The notes: generated by a model from the letters alone, not told the origin. A stretch of 64,000 bases of DNA from Letharia columbiana (GCF_014066305.1 NW_023501107.1:62001-126000); one strand, 5' to 3'; counted from the stretch's first letter, positions 34,084 through 45,960 are shown. Made by a program: numbers and translations.

Positions 34084-34642
34084 CTCAAATAGCGGCAGTG
34101 GAAGTGGAGGTGGTGGTGATTGCCAAAGTCGATCTCTCGATGCACCACCGCATTCGGCCCAATATCTTGCTGTTCTGTCAACCAAGCTGAGCCTGGAGCC
34201 TGGACAGCCAACCGTGCCACGCACTTAGCTCGTTCCTTGCAGATGATCGCCGTCAACTGACCCGAGACGTGGTCGATATGAATTCCTATGCTCGTTAGTT
34301 CATCGAGGTACAATCTTCGGTAAATTCCGAAGCGGACGGCTTTATCTTAATGTCCGAGCGGCAAAGGGGTTAAGGTAACTGCGGGATAAAATGACATCAT
34401 GAAAATGCTACTTTACTGTTCCCCAACAAGCGAGCAAGTCGAACATGGATGACTATTATTGTTATCATTGATGCCGGCACATTGCTGCACTCCTTCATCC
34501 ACCTTTCACCTTTCATTCTTCCAATTCTTATATAATCCAGCTCCCCAACGTTGTAAATATACGGAGGCAGATCCATCCACCAAAACATATTTACCCTCAC
34601 AAGCAAATTTTCCATTCTATCGCTAAGACCACCACCGCAACC
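34084..34642. promoter_or_regulatory. promoter region of the SDR gene, with TATA box
   Basis: No gene. TATATAA at 34529-34535, 108 bp before the next ATG, followed by a C/A-rich leader, fits a core promoter. Confidence 0.5.
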
Positions 34643-35745
34643 ATGGCCGCTCTCTTGAACTTCTTCTACACGCAACTTTTCGTGAAGCTGCCATATCCTA
34701 CCCACTCCTTCTCTGGCCAAACCATAATCGTCACCGGGTCCAACACGGGTCTCGGCCTCGAAGCAGCGCGACATTTCACGCGCCTCGGGGCCGCCAAAGT
34801 GATCCTCGCAGTCCGCTCCCTCTCCAAAGGCGAGGCTGCCAAAGAGTCAATCGAAAATTCCACCGACCGAAAGGGCGTTGTGGAGGTATGGCACCTCGAT
34901 CTCGGAAACTACGAGTCTGTGAAGGAGTTTGCGAAGAAAGCGGAGGGCCTAGCTAGGTTAGATATTCTGGTTGAGAATGCCGGGATTGCGCGAGAGGTGT
35001 GGTCTGTTTTGGAGGACAACGAGGCGACCATCACGACCAATGTGGTCAGCACCTTCCTGCTGGGCCTGCTGCTGCTGCCGAAGCTGCGGGAGAGTGGGCA
35101 GATGTCCAATGTCACGCCTCATGTGGTTGTTACCTGCTCCGAGGTTCATGCTTGGTCCCCTTTCACCGAGAGAAAAAGCGAGAATATATTCGATGCCCTG
35201 AACGACAAAGAGAGTACGGACATGGCCGATAGGTAATTTTGCTTGCCCGTTTTTCATCGGATTCCAACGGAGAAATCCAGCTAATTAGCCGCAGATATCA
35301 GGTTTCGAAACTTCTCCAGGTCTACCCTTGCCGCGAACTCGCCACTCGCGCCAGAAAAAGCGGCAAGTCCGACGTCATTATCAACTACCTCAACCCTGGC
35401 CTCTGCCATTCTGAGCTAGCTCGGGATTCCGGCTTCGGGCTTGCCGTTTTGAAGTTCTTGTTTGCAAGAAGCACGGAGCATGGGAGTCGCAGTCTGGTCC
35501 ATGCGGCGGAGGCGGGCGAGGAAACGAATGGGGAGTATTTGAGTGATTGTCACATCGCGCAGTACGTTTGATCATGCCAATCGTCTTGTGTGACGAATCT
35601 GCAGGGTTGAGATGGCTGATTGTGCTGCTACAGGCCAGGGCCGTTGGTGACGAGCGAGGAGGGACCCGAGATTCAGAAGAAAGTGTGGGATGAGCTTTCG
35701 GCGAAATTGGAGAAGATACAGCCTGGGATTATGGGTAATATGTGA
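34643..35745 (+). CDS. short-chain dehydrogenase/reductase (retinol dehydrogenase-like)
   Basis: Exons 34643-35232, 35295-35561 and 35634-35745 (introns of 62 and 72 nt, phases 2 and 2) give 322 aa. A Rossmann fold is evident: TGSNTGLG at 31-38 binds NAD(P); AVRSLSKGEAA follows beta-2 and suggests NADP preference through the Arg. DLGNYESV marks the next strand, and ENAGI replaces the usual NNAG. VVVTCSEVH holds the catalytic Ser and YQVSK at 198-202 the Tyr/Lys pair, then NPGLCHSEL. The N-terminal 20 residues are hydrophobic/aromatic and could anchor it to a membrane. It probably reduces or oxidises a lipophilic carbonyl or alcohol; the substrate is unknown. Confidence 0.9.
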
Positions 35746-38069
35746 TTATGTTCAGCGAATACCCATGGTTCCAACGTCTGGGGAAAGAAGTCTTCCGCGT
35801 ACGCTCACTCATGAGTGTAGAACGGAGGAAGGCGGGCTTATTCTGCACGAGGAATAGCGCTCACTAGGGCCGAAGGGATCACAGCCGAGTCAGGAATGAA
35901 ACAATGATTCCTGCGCAACCCGAGATAAGGTAGATACAACGTTGTAATGGAATCAAATTCTCACCTCCCTCTTCCAACTTGCACGCACCTCATCCCTCCC
36001 ATGCCCATCAAGTCCTAAACTCAACAGAACCCATCTCCTCATCCAGACATTCTTAAATCTGAATCGCCAATGAACAGCATGCCGTAAGCCCTTAACCGCC
36101 AACACCCCAACATCCGCACCGATCTCCAGTCCCATCTCAACCCAACCCAACCCAACCCAACCCCTTCCACTCCGATCCAACCATTTCCACCCAACGACCC
36201 TGTAGCGCCAACCCCAAACCCCCCTTCCTACCCCAACGAGACAGATCGAACCCCAAACACCCAACGGAACAGAGGAGTACGATTACTGACAGCCGACGCG
36301 CGCAGCACAGCAGCGCATGGCCCCATGGCCGACCGTTTGACGAAAGAGCGGGTTCGCCAGCGAGTCGTACCGGTACAAACTAGTGCAGAGACGGACAAAG
36401 CGCGCAGACAGGTGCGGGATATTGGGGATGGAAAGGAAGGTGGCGCCGGGGGCTGATCACGAAATCAGTGCCAGTGCTGAATAGATCATCAGATACAGCT
36501 CAGGCGTCAAAAGACGACGGTATGCCGTAGCTGGTCATCACGAGATCCGGTCCAGCTTGGTCGGCAAATTCGGGAGTTGGGTGCCTGATCGTGCGGTGCG
36601 GGTGGCGCTGCTTGAATGGTATGGCGCGGCGTGGCGGGTGGTGGTGGTGGGTATGATGGAAGGTGGAGGTAATGGAACACCTGGAGTCTATGGAGATGTA
36701 GTTTGATCAATCCGTATTTGTTTGAGAGATGGTTTGGTGAAGGTTTGAAGGGGCGTAGAAGGTGAATTCCTCGCAGAGTTCATCGTGTCAAACAGGGGGA
36801 GAAGAAGTTTGCGAGGACGCGGTCTTCTGGTGGACTAGGGAGTAGAAGAGCTAATGGGGTCCTCAAAGGACGCAATAACTATGCTGACAAACATGGGTGC
36901 TAGATTTACATGTCCTGGTCCTAGGAGAGGCATGTCTATCATCCTTTCCGACTGCAGACAGGAATCCTCCCTTGCATTATGACCGTACGGTTTCCGGTGT
37001 GAAGGGTTTTCCGCCACGGTAGCGCGACTGTAACGATATTGCATCAGCAACGTCTCTTAGCCAACTCTATCTACTGTTGAGACTTTGAGTATCGGGCCAG
37101 AAAGATAATTGAAACTTGTGTAGGATAAGTTGGATATGTGAAGACTTATATCTGTGACATTTGCGCTGTCTCAACTACGTCGGTTGGCTAGGTTGCCCGT
37201 ATCCCAAAGACAGGTGGTGATAATGAGCAGAGGGCGGTCTCGGTCACGCTATCCAACCAATGCTGTGCGGAAGTGCATGGCACATTTTCTTCCGTATCAA
37301 CCACTCCCCCACACCCTAAATGCGCAACATGGCCTGTGTTCTATTCAAGATCGATGACCTTCACGCTCCTTTTCCCCTCGTTCGGCCGACTCTCCTCGCT
37401 TTCCTGTGGAATCCACTCCCCTCTTATTACCGACGTGATCATGACCCAAACCTCGAATGTGTCAGCCTACGGCAAAGCCAGTCCCTGTGCACGCCGGATG
37501 TTTTGAAGCATCTCCAGCGCTTCCTTACAGAACAATCCTTCAAAAGCCGTCTTGCTAAATTCGACGTTTTCTTCATCTCGGGCAGTCACCGCAGTGTTCA
37601 GTTGTCTTGAGGCTCGTTTAGCTGCCGCGCATCGTGTTACTGAGCCGTTGCAGAGCCGTCCGAAACAAACATAGGATGGCCACGATCTTTGGTACGTAGA
37701 TCGAGATTCCATGCAGCCAGTATGGAACATCGTAGATGACATTCAACATGCCCACGTATATGTTGGATCTCATTAATAAAACTCACCTCTCATGGATGAT
37801 AAACTGGTCCATGGGGAGGACAGTCATTCATGGTACCATGTCACTCATCTGATGGAACAAGTCTCCATTAATAGCACATACCAGCCATGGATAACGCCGT
37901 CACCCATGAAAACTATACCTTATTGATAGGTATAGTAAACCAATTGCTGTTAGAAGGTTATACCTCCAGTATAGATATAGGCTGAACGAGAATAATTGAA
38001 TATAACTTCGAATATTGGTACACTGATGTTGTATTACTATATCCAAGATGGGTTCCATAGCCGACGAAG
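35746..38069. other. intergenic, no supported gene; small CCCAA tract
   Basis: About 2.3 kb without a domain-bearing frame. A five-unit CCCAA tract lies at about 36139-36164. On the minus strand, the ATG at about 37775 opens a roughly 56-codon frame with a hydrophobic stretch (GISIYVPKIVAILCLF). It could be a micro-protein but has no other support. Confidence 0.4.
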
Positions 38070-38573
38070 TCATACATGGACGACACATGCTGTTGACGAA
38101 GATTTGTTCCTTAAGATAAGCGATGGGGTTTTACGAATACACGATTGACGATTGTACTCGCCATGCATATCCATACTGGCCAGAGGGGAGGCATACTGTC
38201 CAAGTGAAAAGATATCCCGCCAATGACAAACAACAAATACAAGCACCAAAAGAGCTGTGCGAAAGTATTGCTGGCTTTCGGAGTATGCTGTGTGGGCTGT
38301 CAGTTCAACGACTCGTGCTCGGCACATCGGACAGCTATTTCTACCTCCGTTGTCGGATAACGGCAAAATCCATTTCAAAATGCACCCTTCGCCAAAATGT
38401 GGCCGCAGGGGAGCATCACTGGCCGCTCGGGGTGGCTGCCCGAAAGAAGGGTTCACGACAGATATGACACTCTGCGGTGCCCGGAGTTTAGCAGAAGGTG
38501 TATGTCGTATGCTTTGATGAAGGCGGTCGATCAGCGTATCTATCGGTAGCAACGGAGTCCTAATAGCGGCCAT
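38070..38573 (-). pseudogene. frameshifted RING-finger gene relic with TM segment
   Basis: The ATG at 38573 starts MAAIRTPLLPIDTLIDRLHQ. After that the RING is split over frames. CHICREPFF is in one frame, PERPVMLPCGHI in a second, and FGEGCILKWILPLSDNGG then NSCPMCRARVVEL are back in the first. Placed end to end the blocks read as one RING of the C-x2-C ... CGH-x2-G-x2-C ... CPMC type. At least three single-base indels therefore separate them; one would be a missing T in the T-run at the CGHI/FGEGC junction. A hydrophobic segment follows (TALLVLVFVV). The Gly at the fifth ligand matches the RING/TFIIB-like gene at 8.3 kb, suggesting a shared family of RINGs. Sequencing error could explain one indel but hardly all. 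Confidence 0.6.
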
Positions 38574-40040
38574 GGTAAGTCGCTGTTTATGCGTTCTCAA
38601 GAATATAGCGGTGATTTCGCTACGGTGCGATGGTGTAGGATGCTGAATTTCCACAATGCTGATATGGAAACAGTATGGCAATGAGTGCAAGAAAAGTGGA
38701 ACCTAAATCGATGGCTTTGGCAAAGAGACAAAGAGCGGCTGAGACAATCAGCTTTGTTCAATCTTAAAACAACAAAAACACAACCGAGACATCATCTGCC
38801 GTGTGTCGTGCTCACAGGGAAGAAATTTCTTCGTCCACTCTAACTTCAGTGTCTCCGTGGATAAAATTATGTGTTCGAGATTCGGGGCAAGTGCTTCACT
38901 GAGAAATCGCTCTGATGGAAGGGAATACAGATCACTGCGCCATCTTGGGCCGTTGCAAGCGGACCATATCCATCAATTCCTGGTTCGGAGCGCTCTTATA
39001 GAAGCCAGAACCACGCTGCAAGAAGTAATCATCCCAGTACCTCTCCAACTTCGACACATCTCCATGGGACCGCTTTGCGAGTTCGACGGACTGGATGAAA
39101 AGTACTGCGGTCTGGAATTGTTTGCACCGGAAAATGGAAACCCAACTAGCACATAGATCAGATGATACGGGCTTTCACTGACATCCCTCGTATGGCTGCA
39201 CTTTCAAGACTCCACCACGGGGGTTGGTGAGAATTGCATCCCTACGCGACTCTGGTCAGGAACGTCGGGAAAAACAACTCTTATCAAGGTTTGATGTAGG
39301 GAGAATTGATCGAGATCGCAGCCAATTCGAAGAATCAACAAAACTCGATGGACGGAAGAGTTTCATGGTCAACGCAGTGATGCGGGCATATCCTGACAAT
39401 CTCCGGCTCTCAATCTATCGATGCGGATCTGGCGCATCTAGTGCAGGCTCATAGATTACATGACGTTTGCGTCACGGGCCAGTTGGTCAGTGACAATGGG
39501 CAATTATTGAATTCACGCCGTGATAAAACCTGTGAAGCTATTAGGGTTCAGGCCTACTCAAATCGTGGCTTTCAAGGCAAAAGACTTGCTCACGCTGCGA
39601 CTCTATCTGTGAGTCGCATACATTCCCATCAGCGGCAGGGTTGTTGGCATTCGAGACTTTATGGCGGAGATCCAAATCTCGACCCTATTGCAGATGCCGA
39701 GGTTAGATCCGATCGACATCGTTGTTCTCATCAATGCTAGATGCTTTTCGGTTCATCCAGAGCGTCTGGTACAAAGAATCCGGACTCTCTATACCTTTGC
39801 TTGATAAGACTGGAACAATGACATTGTTCTAGGTCTGCGGAAACACAAAGATAACTTCTCAGTCGGGTTTCAACACGTTCTGCTCTTTGGGTGTCAAGAG
39901 GAACAATCAAACATGATACATAATTTGCTCCATCGCCATCTAAACCCTTATTCCAGCTCCCGCATAACTCTTCGAAACCGTCATTCACCAAAGAATATAA
40001 GACACCACTTAATCATACTACAGCTTATACCGTTGACAGT
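38574..40040. other. intergenic, no supported gene
   Basis: Open frames at 38869-39156 and 39224-39740 (plus) have no domain and poor starts. The 3' part is the promoter of the next gene. Confidence 0.45.
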
Positions 40041-41042
40041 ATGGCGCGTACAAGCCGATCGAGAAGTCCGAATGCCCGTAACACGACCTTAGCCATACGT
40101 ACTCGAGATCCCCTGAGACAAAACGACATCACCACACCAGACGCACGTAAGTTCATCTCAACCCAAGCCGACCGGTGCCCATTTCCCGGCTACAGGAACA
40201 GCTCCCCTCACCAAAACTCCAGAGCTGAGAGTAAAACAGCCCCATCAGTTGAAACATTCCGCGAAGCAGGCGCAGCTATCCGGGAGCGGTGGACACAGGA
40301 GCAGAGACGTCGAATAGCCGAGAATGAAGCAGCGTTGCGTCAGCTTACTGAGGTCGAGCAGAAAGTAGGTAGTCTTTCGATCAAAACGCATCTGCCGCGT
40401 GGAAATGATCTGACGGTTCCGGAACAGATCGCCATCATCCACGGCGGAGGGACACCAGCGCAGCGCGCGAATGTTCGCGGGACGCTCTTGGAGCGACAAC
40501 GTCCGAACACTGTGGACAACAAGAGTCTCATCCCGCCAGTCTCCTCGGCTCGCCCGGGCGTTTCACAAAAGAAGGACACATCTCAAATTCAAGCTGAGCA
40601 GACACATAGCATCCGGTACGATGATTTTTCCGAGCTTGATGCTAGGTACGGATCCCCGCCTAAAGCTAAGGCCTCCGAAACCCTGAATCTGACGATCAAA
40701 TCACCACCGAAGTCCCCTGCCGAAGCCTCCAGCGACAACGGTAAGGGCACAGGTCTCGCGCGCGGTATCACCAAAGAACTCCTTTCACGATACCGGAACA
40801 CAGACTTCCTCAACACCAATCCGCAATGCACAGGTCCCTGCCCCCTCCAATTTCCGCACAACCAGGGCGCGTATTTGCAGCAGGGTCAGATACCACGTGT
40901 GTGGAACGCGCGATGGGGCTATTCAGACCCGCCGAGGAGGATCTGGGAGGCGTGGGTGAGGATCGAGCAGGGACGGGGTAGGAGTTGGGATCGGGTGGAA
41001 GTGGATGGGTTTGCGCAGGCTCATTGGTGGGCTGGACCGTAG
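40041..41042 (+). CDS. uncharacterised basic protein with coiled coil
   Basis: Uninterrupted 333-codon frame from an ATG at 40041. The N-terminus is Arg/Ser-rich (MARTSRSRSPNARN). Residues about 75-110 (REAGAAIRERWTQEQRRRIA, ENEAALRQLTEVEQ) predict a charged helix or coiled coil. The middle is Pro/Ser/Lys-rich and probably disordered. The C-terminal 60 residues are ordered and aromatic-rich (PRVWNARWGYSDPPRRIWEA, WDRVEVDGFAQAHWWAGP). No signal peptide or TM. No family recognised. Length, single frame and non-random ends support a real gene. Confidence 0.72.
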   Translation: MARTSRSRSPNARNTTLAIRTRDPLRQNDITTPDARKFISTQADRCPFPGYRNSSPHQNSRAESKTAPSVETFREAGAAIRERWTQEQRRRIAENEAALRQLTEVEQKVGSLSIKTHLPRGNDLTVPEQIAIIHGGGTPAQRANVRGTLLERQRPNTVDNKSLIPPVSSARPGVSQKKDTSQIQAEQTHSIRYDDFSELDARYGSPPKAKASETLNLTIKSPPKSPAEASSDNGKGTGLARGITKELLSRYRNTDFLNTNPQCTGPCPLQFPHNQGAYLQQGQIPRVWNARWGYSDPPRRIWEAWVRIEQGRGRSWDRVEVDGFAQAHWWAGP

Positions 41043-41740
41043 CGGCGAGATGGTGGGGATGATGGGTTCTGAGCGGAAGAATGACAGGAAAAGACAAGGA
41101 ATGGTGGCTTGGTGATTGGTTTGCATAGTATTGCCGTGCTCCTTGAGACTTATCTAGAGTAGGGGGGGACCTTGGAGCGGGTTTTTGATGTTGGATAGAT
41201 TCGTTCAGGATCATCGTCCGCACAGTCTGACGTTCTCGTTCTACATCTCTTCATTAGATCCACTCATGCTCCTATAGGCCATGATCACGAAAATGAGACA
41301 TCTTTCGGTAGACAAGGTCAACAGCGTCTCTTTGAAAGAATAAATCACAAACTTGCCATATTTCATTCCTGTTTATTTTTGTCGTAGGAAAGGCACTGAC
41401 AATGATAGCGGCCTTGAGTCCTTCAAATACAAGGGGCTCTGGAGGGGAAATGATATCTTTTAGAGCTGAAGACACAATCTCAACAAAATGGTTGCAAAAT
41501 AGAAGCTCATTATCGCATTTGATGGAGATGTTATATCAGTATTAAGCTAGGAGAGACTAGAGAAAAGAGACTGTCCCACTCACAGATAATTCCACAGTTG
41601 CTCGGATGCAGGTTCGAGTCCTACTATGACACTGGCATGGAAGAACCCAGCAATCAAACCACCAAACCCACCAACCGAGAATGATGAATGACCGCCTCCT
41701 TGATTCCAGCCTCTTTTTCGTATCCATGTTTGCCGTCTCC
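41043..41740. other. convergent intergenic region
   Basis: Two genes end towards this interval. A G-run at about 41163-41168. No gene seen. Confidence 0.45.
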
Positions 41741-42301
41741 CTACTGTATTAGCTGCGATGTGACGTCCTCGATCTCAGCAGTGAGTTCCTCGTACTCGTT
41801 CCACATTTCTTCGGCCCGGTCGCGATGATCCTTGGTCTCTCTCTCATTGAAATCATACAAACACTTACTCTTTCTGACTTCCTCTTTCATCGTCCCCATC
41901 TGATCCAACCTCATGTCCAGCTCCTCGGTCTCGCTAGAAAGCTGGACCACCAGAGCGAAGCGTTGCGCCCACCAGCCATGACTGGGAAATGTCCCCGTTC
42001 GAGGCTCGCTCATATCCATGATCTGGCGAGAGAGAGAAATGACAAGCATGCGTTGAACGGCATATCTGTCGCTCGCCCAGGTCATACCGGTTTTGGCTCG
42101 GTGATAATGGTCTCTCGACTCCTCGCATCGTTTGAGATGGTCGTGATGCTCGTTTTGAGCTTCGATGAGAGCGTTTTGGAAATACTTGAGAGAGCCCCGG
42201 AGATGGTCGGCTTCGGTTTCATGACATTCCGATGGTCTTTTTTGGAGAGACTTTCGGAGGTAGTTGGCGTCTTGACGGACCATATTGCCGGCAGGAGACA
42301 T
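41741..42301 (-). CDS. uncharacterised coiled-coil protein
   Basis: A 186-codon minus-strand frame with ATG at 42301 (MSPAGNMVRQDANYLRKSLQ). Two long charged helical regions are visible, around residues 30-75 (HLKRCEESRDHYHRAK) and 120-185 (ETEELDMRLDQMGTMKEEVR, EEMWNEYEELTAEIEDVTSQ). No TM or signal peptide. The heptad-like Leu/Met spacing suggests self-association or a scaffold role. The opposite strand is also open (41825-42319) but reads as a shadow. Confidence 0.6.
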   Translation of the reverse strand: MSPAGNMVRQDANYLRKSLQKRPSECHETEADHLRGSLKYFQNALIEAQNEHHDHLKRCEESRDHYHRAKTGMTWASDRYAVQRMLVISLSRQIMDMSEPRTGTFPSHGWWAQRFALVVQLSSETEELDMRLDQMGTMKEEVRKSKCLYDFNERETKDHRDRAEEMWNEYEELTAEIEDVTSQLIQ

Positions 42302-43189
42302 TGTGGTGTGCTTCGCTAACTGTTGGAGTTGTAGGTGTGGAAAAGGTTGACAGAGTGTCTAAGAGCTTTGCAAAGTCTGGAGACTGTGAAGGCGTTCAAG
42401 CGAGTGGAAGAAAATGGTTTCAATTATATCGACACTGGAGCCCGGCCATGCACAACAAAGCCATCACAATGACTTTGTTGCCAGATTTGAATAAAGGAAC
42501 AGCCTACAAATTTGGCAGGTTGTCTAACAATGGCAGATAGACAACAAAGAAACATTGAGCAAATCCGGTACAAGATTGTGTTTGTATATCGGCAGAATAC
42601 TTCGCTGGCTGCGATGTTGCTAAACAGAGAGACGTCCGTTGAGTGTACTGGGAAGGCATTAGTATTGAAACACGGGATACGGTAGCAACTCTGTCTTACA
42701 GAATCACCAGTCGAGAGTGTCTTAAGAAAAGGATATCCTGCCGCCTCATGTCTCCTGGAAGATTCCTGTGAAATGTATATTGCAGGCTCACAGACTAGCA
42801 CAGAAACCCTAACAACGTGAGAGATTGTTCATGAAATGATGACGATGTGCCGATGCCCCTGCAAAAGCCGTGATTTATGATGCGAGAATTTGGAGCAGCC
42901 ATCTGCCATTAGACGGCTACCCGAAGGCCTTTAGAAGATTCCCGACAGAGCAGATAGTAGCATACAACAGACAATCTTTGAGGTTATTAGTTTAGGCATT
43001 CCTAAAAATAGCAGCCATCTCATTTGATTGGTCGAAGTCAGTCTTGGCAGCTGGTATGCTTGGCGCTCGTATTCCAGTGGGGCGGAGCCTTCGTACTCCA
43101 TGGAGTACGGATCCCTACCTATATAAGATGAACCGCTGAACCCCCCCTCCAATCTTGTTCGTGGACGTCCTGCGTCTGCGACCTGCCAA
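42302..43189. promoter_or_regulatory. divergent promoter region with 18-bp palindrome and TATA box
   Basis: A perfect 18-bp palindrome, CGTACTCCATGGAGTACG, at 43092-43109 is followed 10 bp later by TATATAAG at 43120-43127, which is 63 bp before the ATG at 43190. The arrangement looks like a transcription-factor site next to a core promoter. The rest of the interval shows no supported gene. Confidence 0.5.
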
Positions 43190-44833
43190 ATGGCAGACTA
43201 CGAGGTCATGGGTAAGAACAAGCAAGGTCGGAAAATCTACAGCGACATCAACCCGTCGTTCCCAATCCACGACAGCCGTGAGAGCGAAGGAGACTATTGC
43301 GAGTCGCCCGATCTCCTCAGCAAGCAGCGACTCATTGGACCTATTCCCAAGGGTAGGAAGCACACCATCTTCGCACCTTGGACTTTCGTGTCTATAGTCA
43401 TCATATGCGCCGTCACTGCATACGCCCTTTTCGTCCTCAATCTCAGGCATCAAGATCAACGTTGGAGAATGCAATCGTCAGCTGGAACGGACACCTCGAT
43501 ATTCAATTTCGGTCCTTCGCCTCCAAAATCTGGACTCAACTTTCCACAAGAATACCCCAAACTTGATATCGATCATTCCACGCTGGATTGCAGGAACGCG
43601 TGGCACAGACTCGTTTCTGTTCCCTGCCATGAGCAGATATGGACCAGAAGTTGGGACTATGGCAATTACGATTTTCGTGAACCTGACCTGAACCGCTTCC
43701 TTCCGTTGATCTGTAAAGAAGATTGCACCGCCGCCCTCAACGAGGCTCAGAACAGGATCAGCAATTCATGCAGTGCGCAAGATCATTTCAAACTTCGTGA
43801 CTATGTGGGCAGGTTCGATACTACTCTCCTGGAGCCAAATCCAGTGGCTGTGATGGACATGTTGGTGGCACGTCAGACTCACGACTGCCGGACGAGCCCA
43901 ATTGGTGACGCGGAGCGTGAATATTGCATGACGGATCTGCAGGAGCGATGGTCTATCCTTGATGGGTTGATGGTTGAACCTCTGCACGGCATCGACGAAT
44001 TCTTACTTGAGACCAATCGATACAGGATCGAGTCCGGAAAGCGGATGGCTGGCGTTTTTGGCGGAAGAGACTGGCTCGACGAATACAATTACATGCGCGA
44101 GGAAAGGAGATTTGGGCCTGGGCGAGGTGAAACATTGTGCAGCTATTGTACACTGGACTGGCTCGGCAGGAAAATGAAAAGTTGGAAGCCAGACTTGATT
44201 TACGACGAAGATGGGTTACCTATGGAGCTGCCAGTTTACGTGGCGAGGATATCAAAGGCAGGCCGGAGGTGTGCAGGCGAGAACTTCACGATGATGTGGG
44301 CAGACGCCGTAGATCATTACGAGGAGCAAGGCTTACTTGATCGTGAGGGCCAATGGTTACGTAAGCCATCACGCAACAGGTTGTATCTCTTCCAGCATGG
44401 TCCTTCTGCTGGAGATACTCCTCTTCCGGAAATCCGAGACTACCTCGAGGAGATGGGAGACTGGCAAAGTAGCCATCCATATCTATCCGACAACGAGGGT
44501 GACGAGCTTGACAATCATACTTCGTGCCTTCAAGGGCTGCACGAAGAAATACTCTCGATGACATGTTACCCTTTCTTATCGATCGAAGATCTTGTGTCTA
44601 ACATCCTGGACAACCCTGAACATTTCCGCAGCAGCTGCACAAGCCATTGCCAGGCTTCGATTCAGAGACTGAGATTTATGACATTCGAGGCATGTCCGGA
44701 GTTGTTAGCAGACCAGAAACGCGTTCGGACACTCAAGGGGGGGAATCCTTTCTCACTGTACGAATGGAGAGAACTTATCTTCTCGGACACTGGATCTCTT
44801 GCGTTGGCCGAAAATGCTTGTGGTTGGTACTAG
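43190..44833 (+). CDS. uncharacterised type II membrane protein with Cys-rich luminal domain
   Basis: Uninterrupted 547-codon frame from ATG 43190. Residues 1-60 are polar and basic, with no signal peptide. One TM lies at about 62-85 (FAPWTFVSIVIICAVTAYAL), so the C-terminal 460 residues should be luminal or extracellular. That part has two similar Cys-containing modules. One is near 130-190 (CRNAW, VPCHEQIW, ICKEDCTAALNEAQNRISNS). The other is near 450-520 (CLQGLHEEILSMTCYPFLSI, SCTSHCQASIQRLR). A central segment carries CSYCTLDWLGRKM and N-glycosylation sites (NFT, NHT). The module pattern resembles uncharacterised fungal surface proteins; no enzyme motif was seen. The promoter carries a palindrome and TATA box. 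Confidence 0.83.
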   Translation: MADYEVMGKNKQGRKIYSDINPSFPIHDSRESEGDYCESPDLLSKQRLIGPIPKGRKHTIFAPWTFVSIVIICAVTAYALFVLNLRHQDQRWRMQSSAGTDTSIFNFGPSPPKSGLNFPQEYPKLDIDHSTLDCRNAWHRLVSVPCHEQIWTRSWDYGNYDFREPDLNRFLPLICKEDCTAALNEAQNRISNSCSAQDHFKLRDYVGRFDTTLLEPNPVAVMDMLVARQTHDCRTSPIGDAEREYCMTDLQERWSILDGLMVEPLHGIDEFLLETNRYRIESGKRMAGVFGGRDWLDEYNYMREERRFGPGRGETLCSYCTLDWLGRKMKSWKPDLIYDEDGLPMELPVYVARISKAGRRCAGENFTMMWADAVDHYEEQGLLDREGQWLRKPSRNRLYLFQHGPSAGDTPLPEIRDYLEEMGDWQSSHPYLSDNEGDELDNHTSCLQGLHEEILSMTCYPFLSIEDLVSNILDNPEHFRSSCTSHCQASIQRLRFMTFEACPELLADQKRVRTLKGGNPFSLYEWRELIFSDTGSLALAENACGWY

Positions 44834-45960
44834 AGGGACCCGTCTTACGGCCTGGTCTTTGCGTATTTCAAAACCCCATCCTGAATCACGCAACTGAGTC
44901 TAGACGCTCACGAAACTGGAAAGCAAGTGAGAGTGGCGTTGAAGACTCTTCTAGCCGCAGTAGCAACAAACGTTTTGATTTGGGATTTGATGTATAATCC
45001 TGAGGAGCTGAACTAAGATGGACATGAAAGATTCAGCAAATGATAGAGAATGTAGAGTACTCTGTATGCACTCCATGCGTATCTCAGCAATTCGCCGGCG
45101 CTCAATAATGGCCGAAGAACATTGCAAGTCTGAAAGGGACGGAAGAGACCCTGGGTTAGACGCGGACGTTGCACCTGTTGTATGATCTTTGCGCTGCAAA
45201 AGCTGTGGGGTTCGAGAGTCTGAGTTGAAGAACGTCGTCTAGCCTGTGCTAGAAAGGGTAGTGAAGGGAGCCATAGCAGAAAGCTATCAATGGTGCGTTC
45301 ATACAGATTTTTTATTTCTAGAAGCTATCTAGCGCATGAAACTGCTGCTCGAAGGCACTAGTGGTAGACGTCGAGATAATGAAATGTAGAGGGTTCGAGG
45401 CTTTGTGTACCGAGCTCGCAAACCTCGGACATCAAAGTACATCAAGGCGAAGAGCACAAAGAAGGCCAACGACCGTATACCGATCCGCGCGGTAGATTGA
45501 GCTAGATACTGTTACAATGGTCTATTACCTTCCATGCAGCCCCCGGTGCTGCCTAGTCCTCTGTCACAATTGTGGTTATCTAGCCACAGATCTGCACATT
45601 TTAGTAGCCACGTATCGCACTCTTCACTTCCGTTCTGCAAGAGTCCGGCTACTATATATATACAAGAATGACAATAGTGGAATCCAGGCCCTTTAGTGGC
45701 TTACGATCGCAACACATCGAGTGTTGATGACGAGGGAAGGAGCCACCTGCCGGAGTGAAGAACAAAGCGAGAACACGATGTGCTCATCACTTTGACGAGT
45801 TGAAAGTCATAACACTCTCTGCCCACACTTCTTCGACTATATAAGCCCAGCGAACTGCTCTCTAACCTCAACAACTTCACATCCTCTCACCATTCTTCAA
45901 ATCATCATTTTTTTCTACAAAGTCCAACAACTCGAAGAAAAGCCACCACAACAGAATACC
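44834..45960. promoter_or_regulatory. intergenic with TATA box of the small secreted protein gene
   Basis: TATATAAG at 45838-45845 lies 116 bp before the ATG at 45961 and is followed by an A/C-rich leader typical of fungal 5' UTRs. No gene in the rest; the 3' UTR of the membrane-protein gene is on the left. Confidence 0.5.

Noticed and set aside
36139..36164. Possible telomere-like CCCAA repeats
   Set aside because: Only five units and the unit is not TTAGGG/CCCTAA; ordinary microsatellite.
39240..39295. P-loop-like reading (GTSGKTTLIK) on plus strand
   Set aside because: The frame closes at once and no NTPase motif follows in any frame; most likely chance.
41575..41640. second T-arm-like word (GCAGGTTCGAGTCC)
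   Set aside because: Stem has a C-A mismatch and there is no acceptor pairing or anticodon loop.
41825..42319. 164-codon plus-strand frame
   Set aside because: Antisense to the coiled-coil gene on the minus strand, whose composition and ATG are more gene-like.
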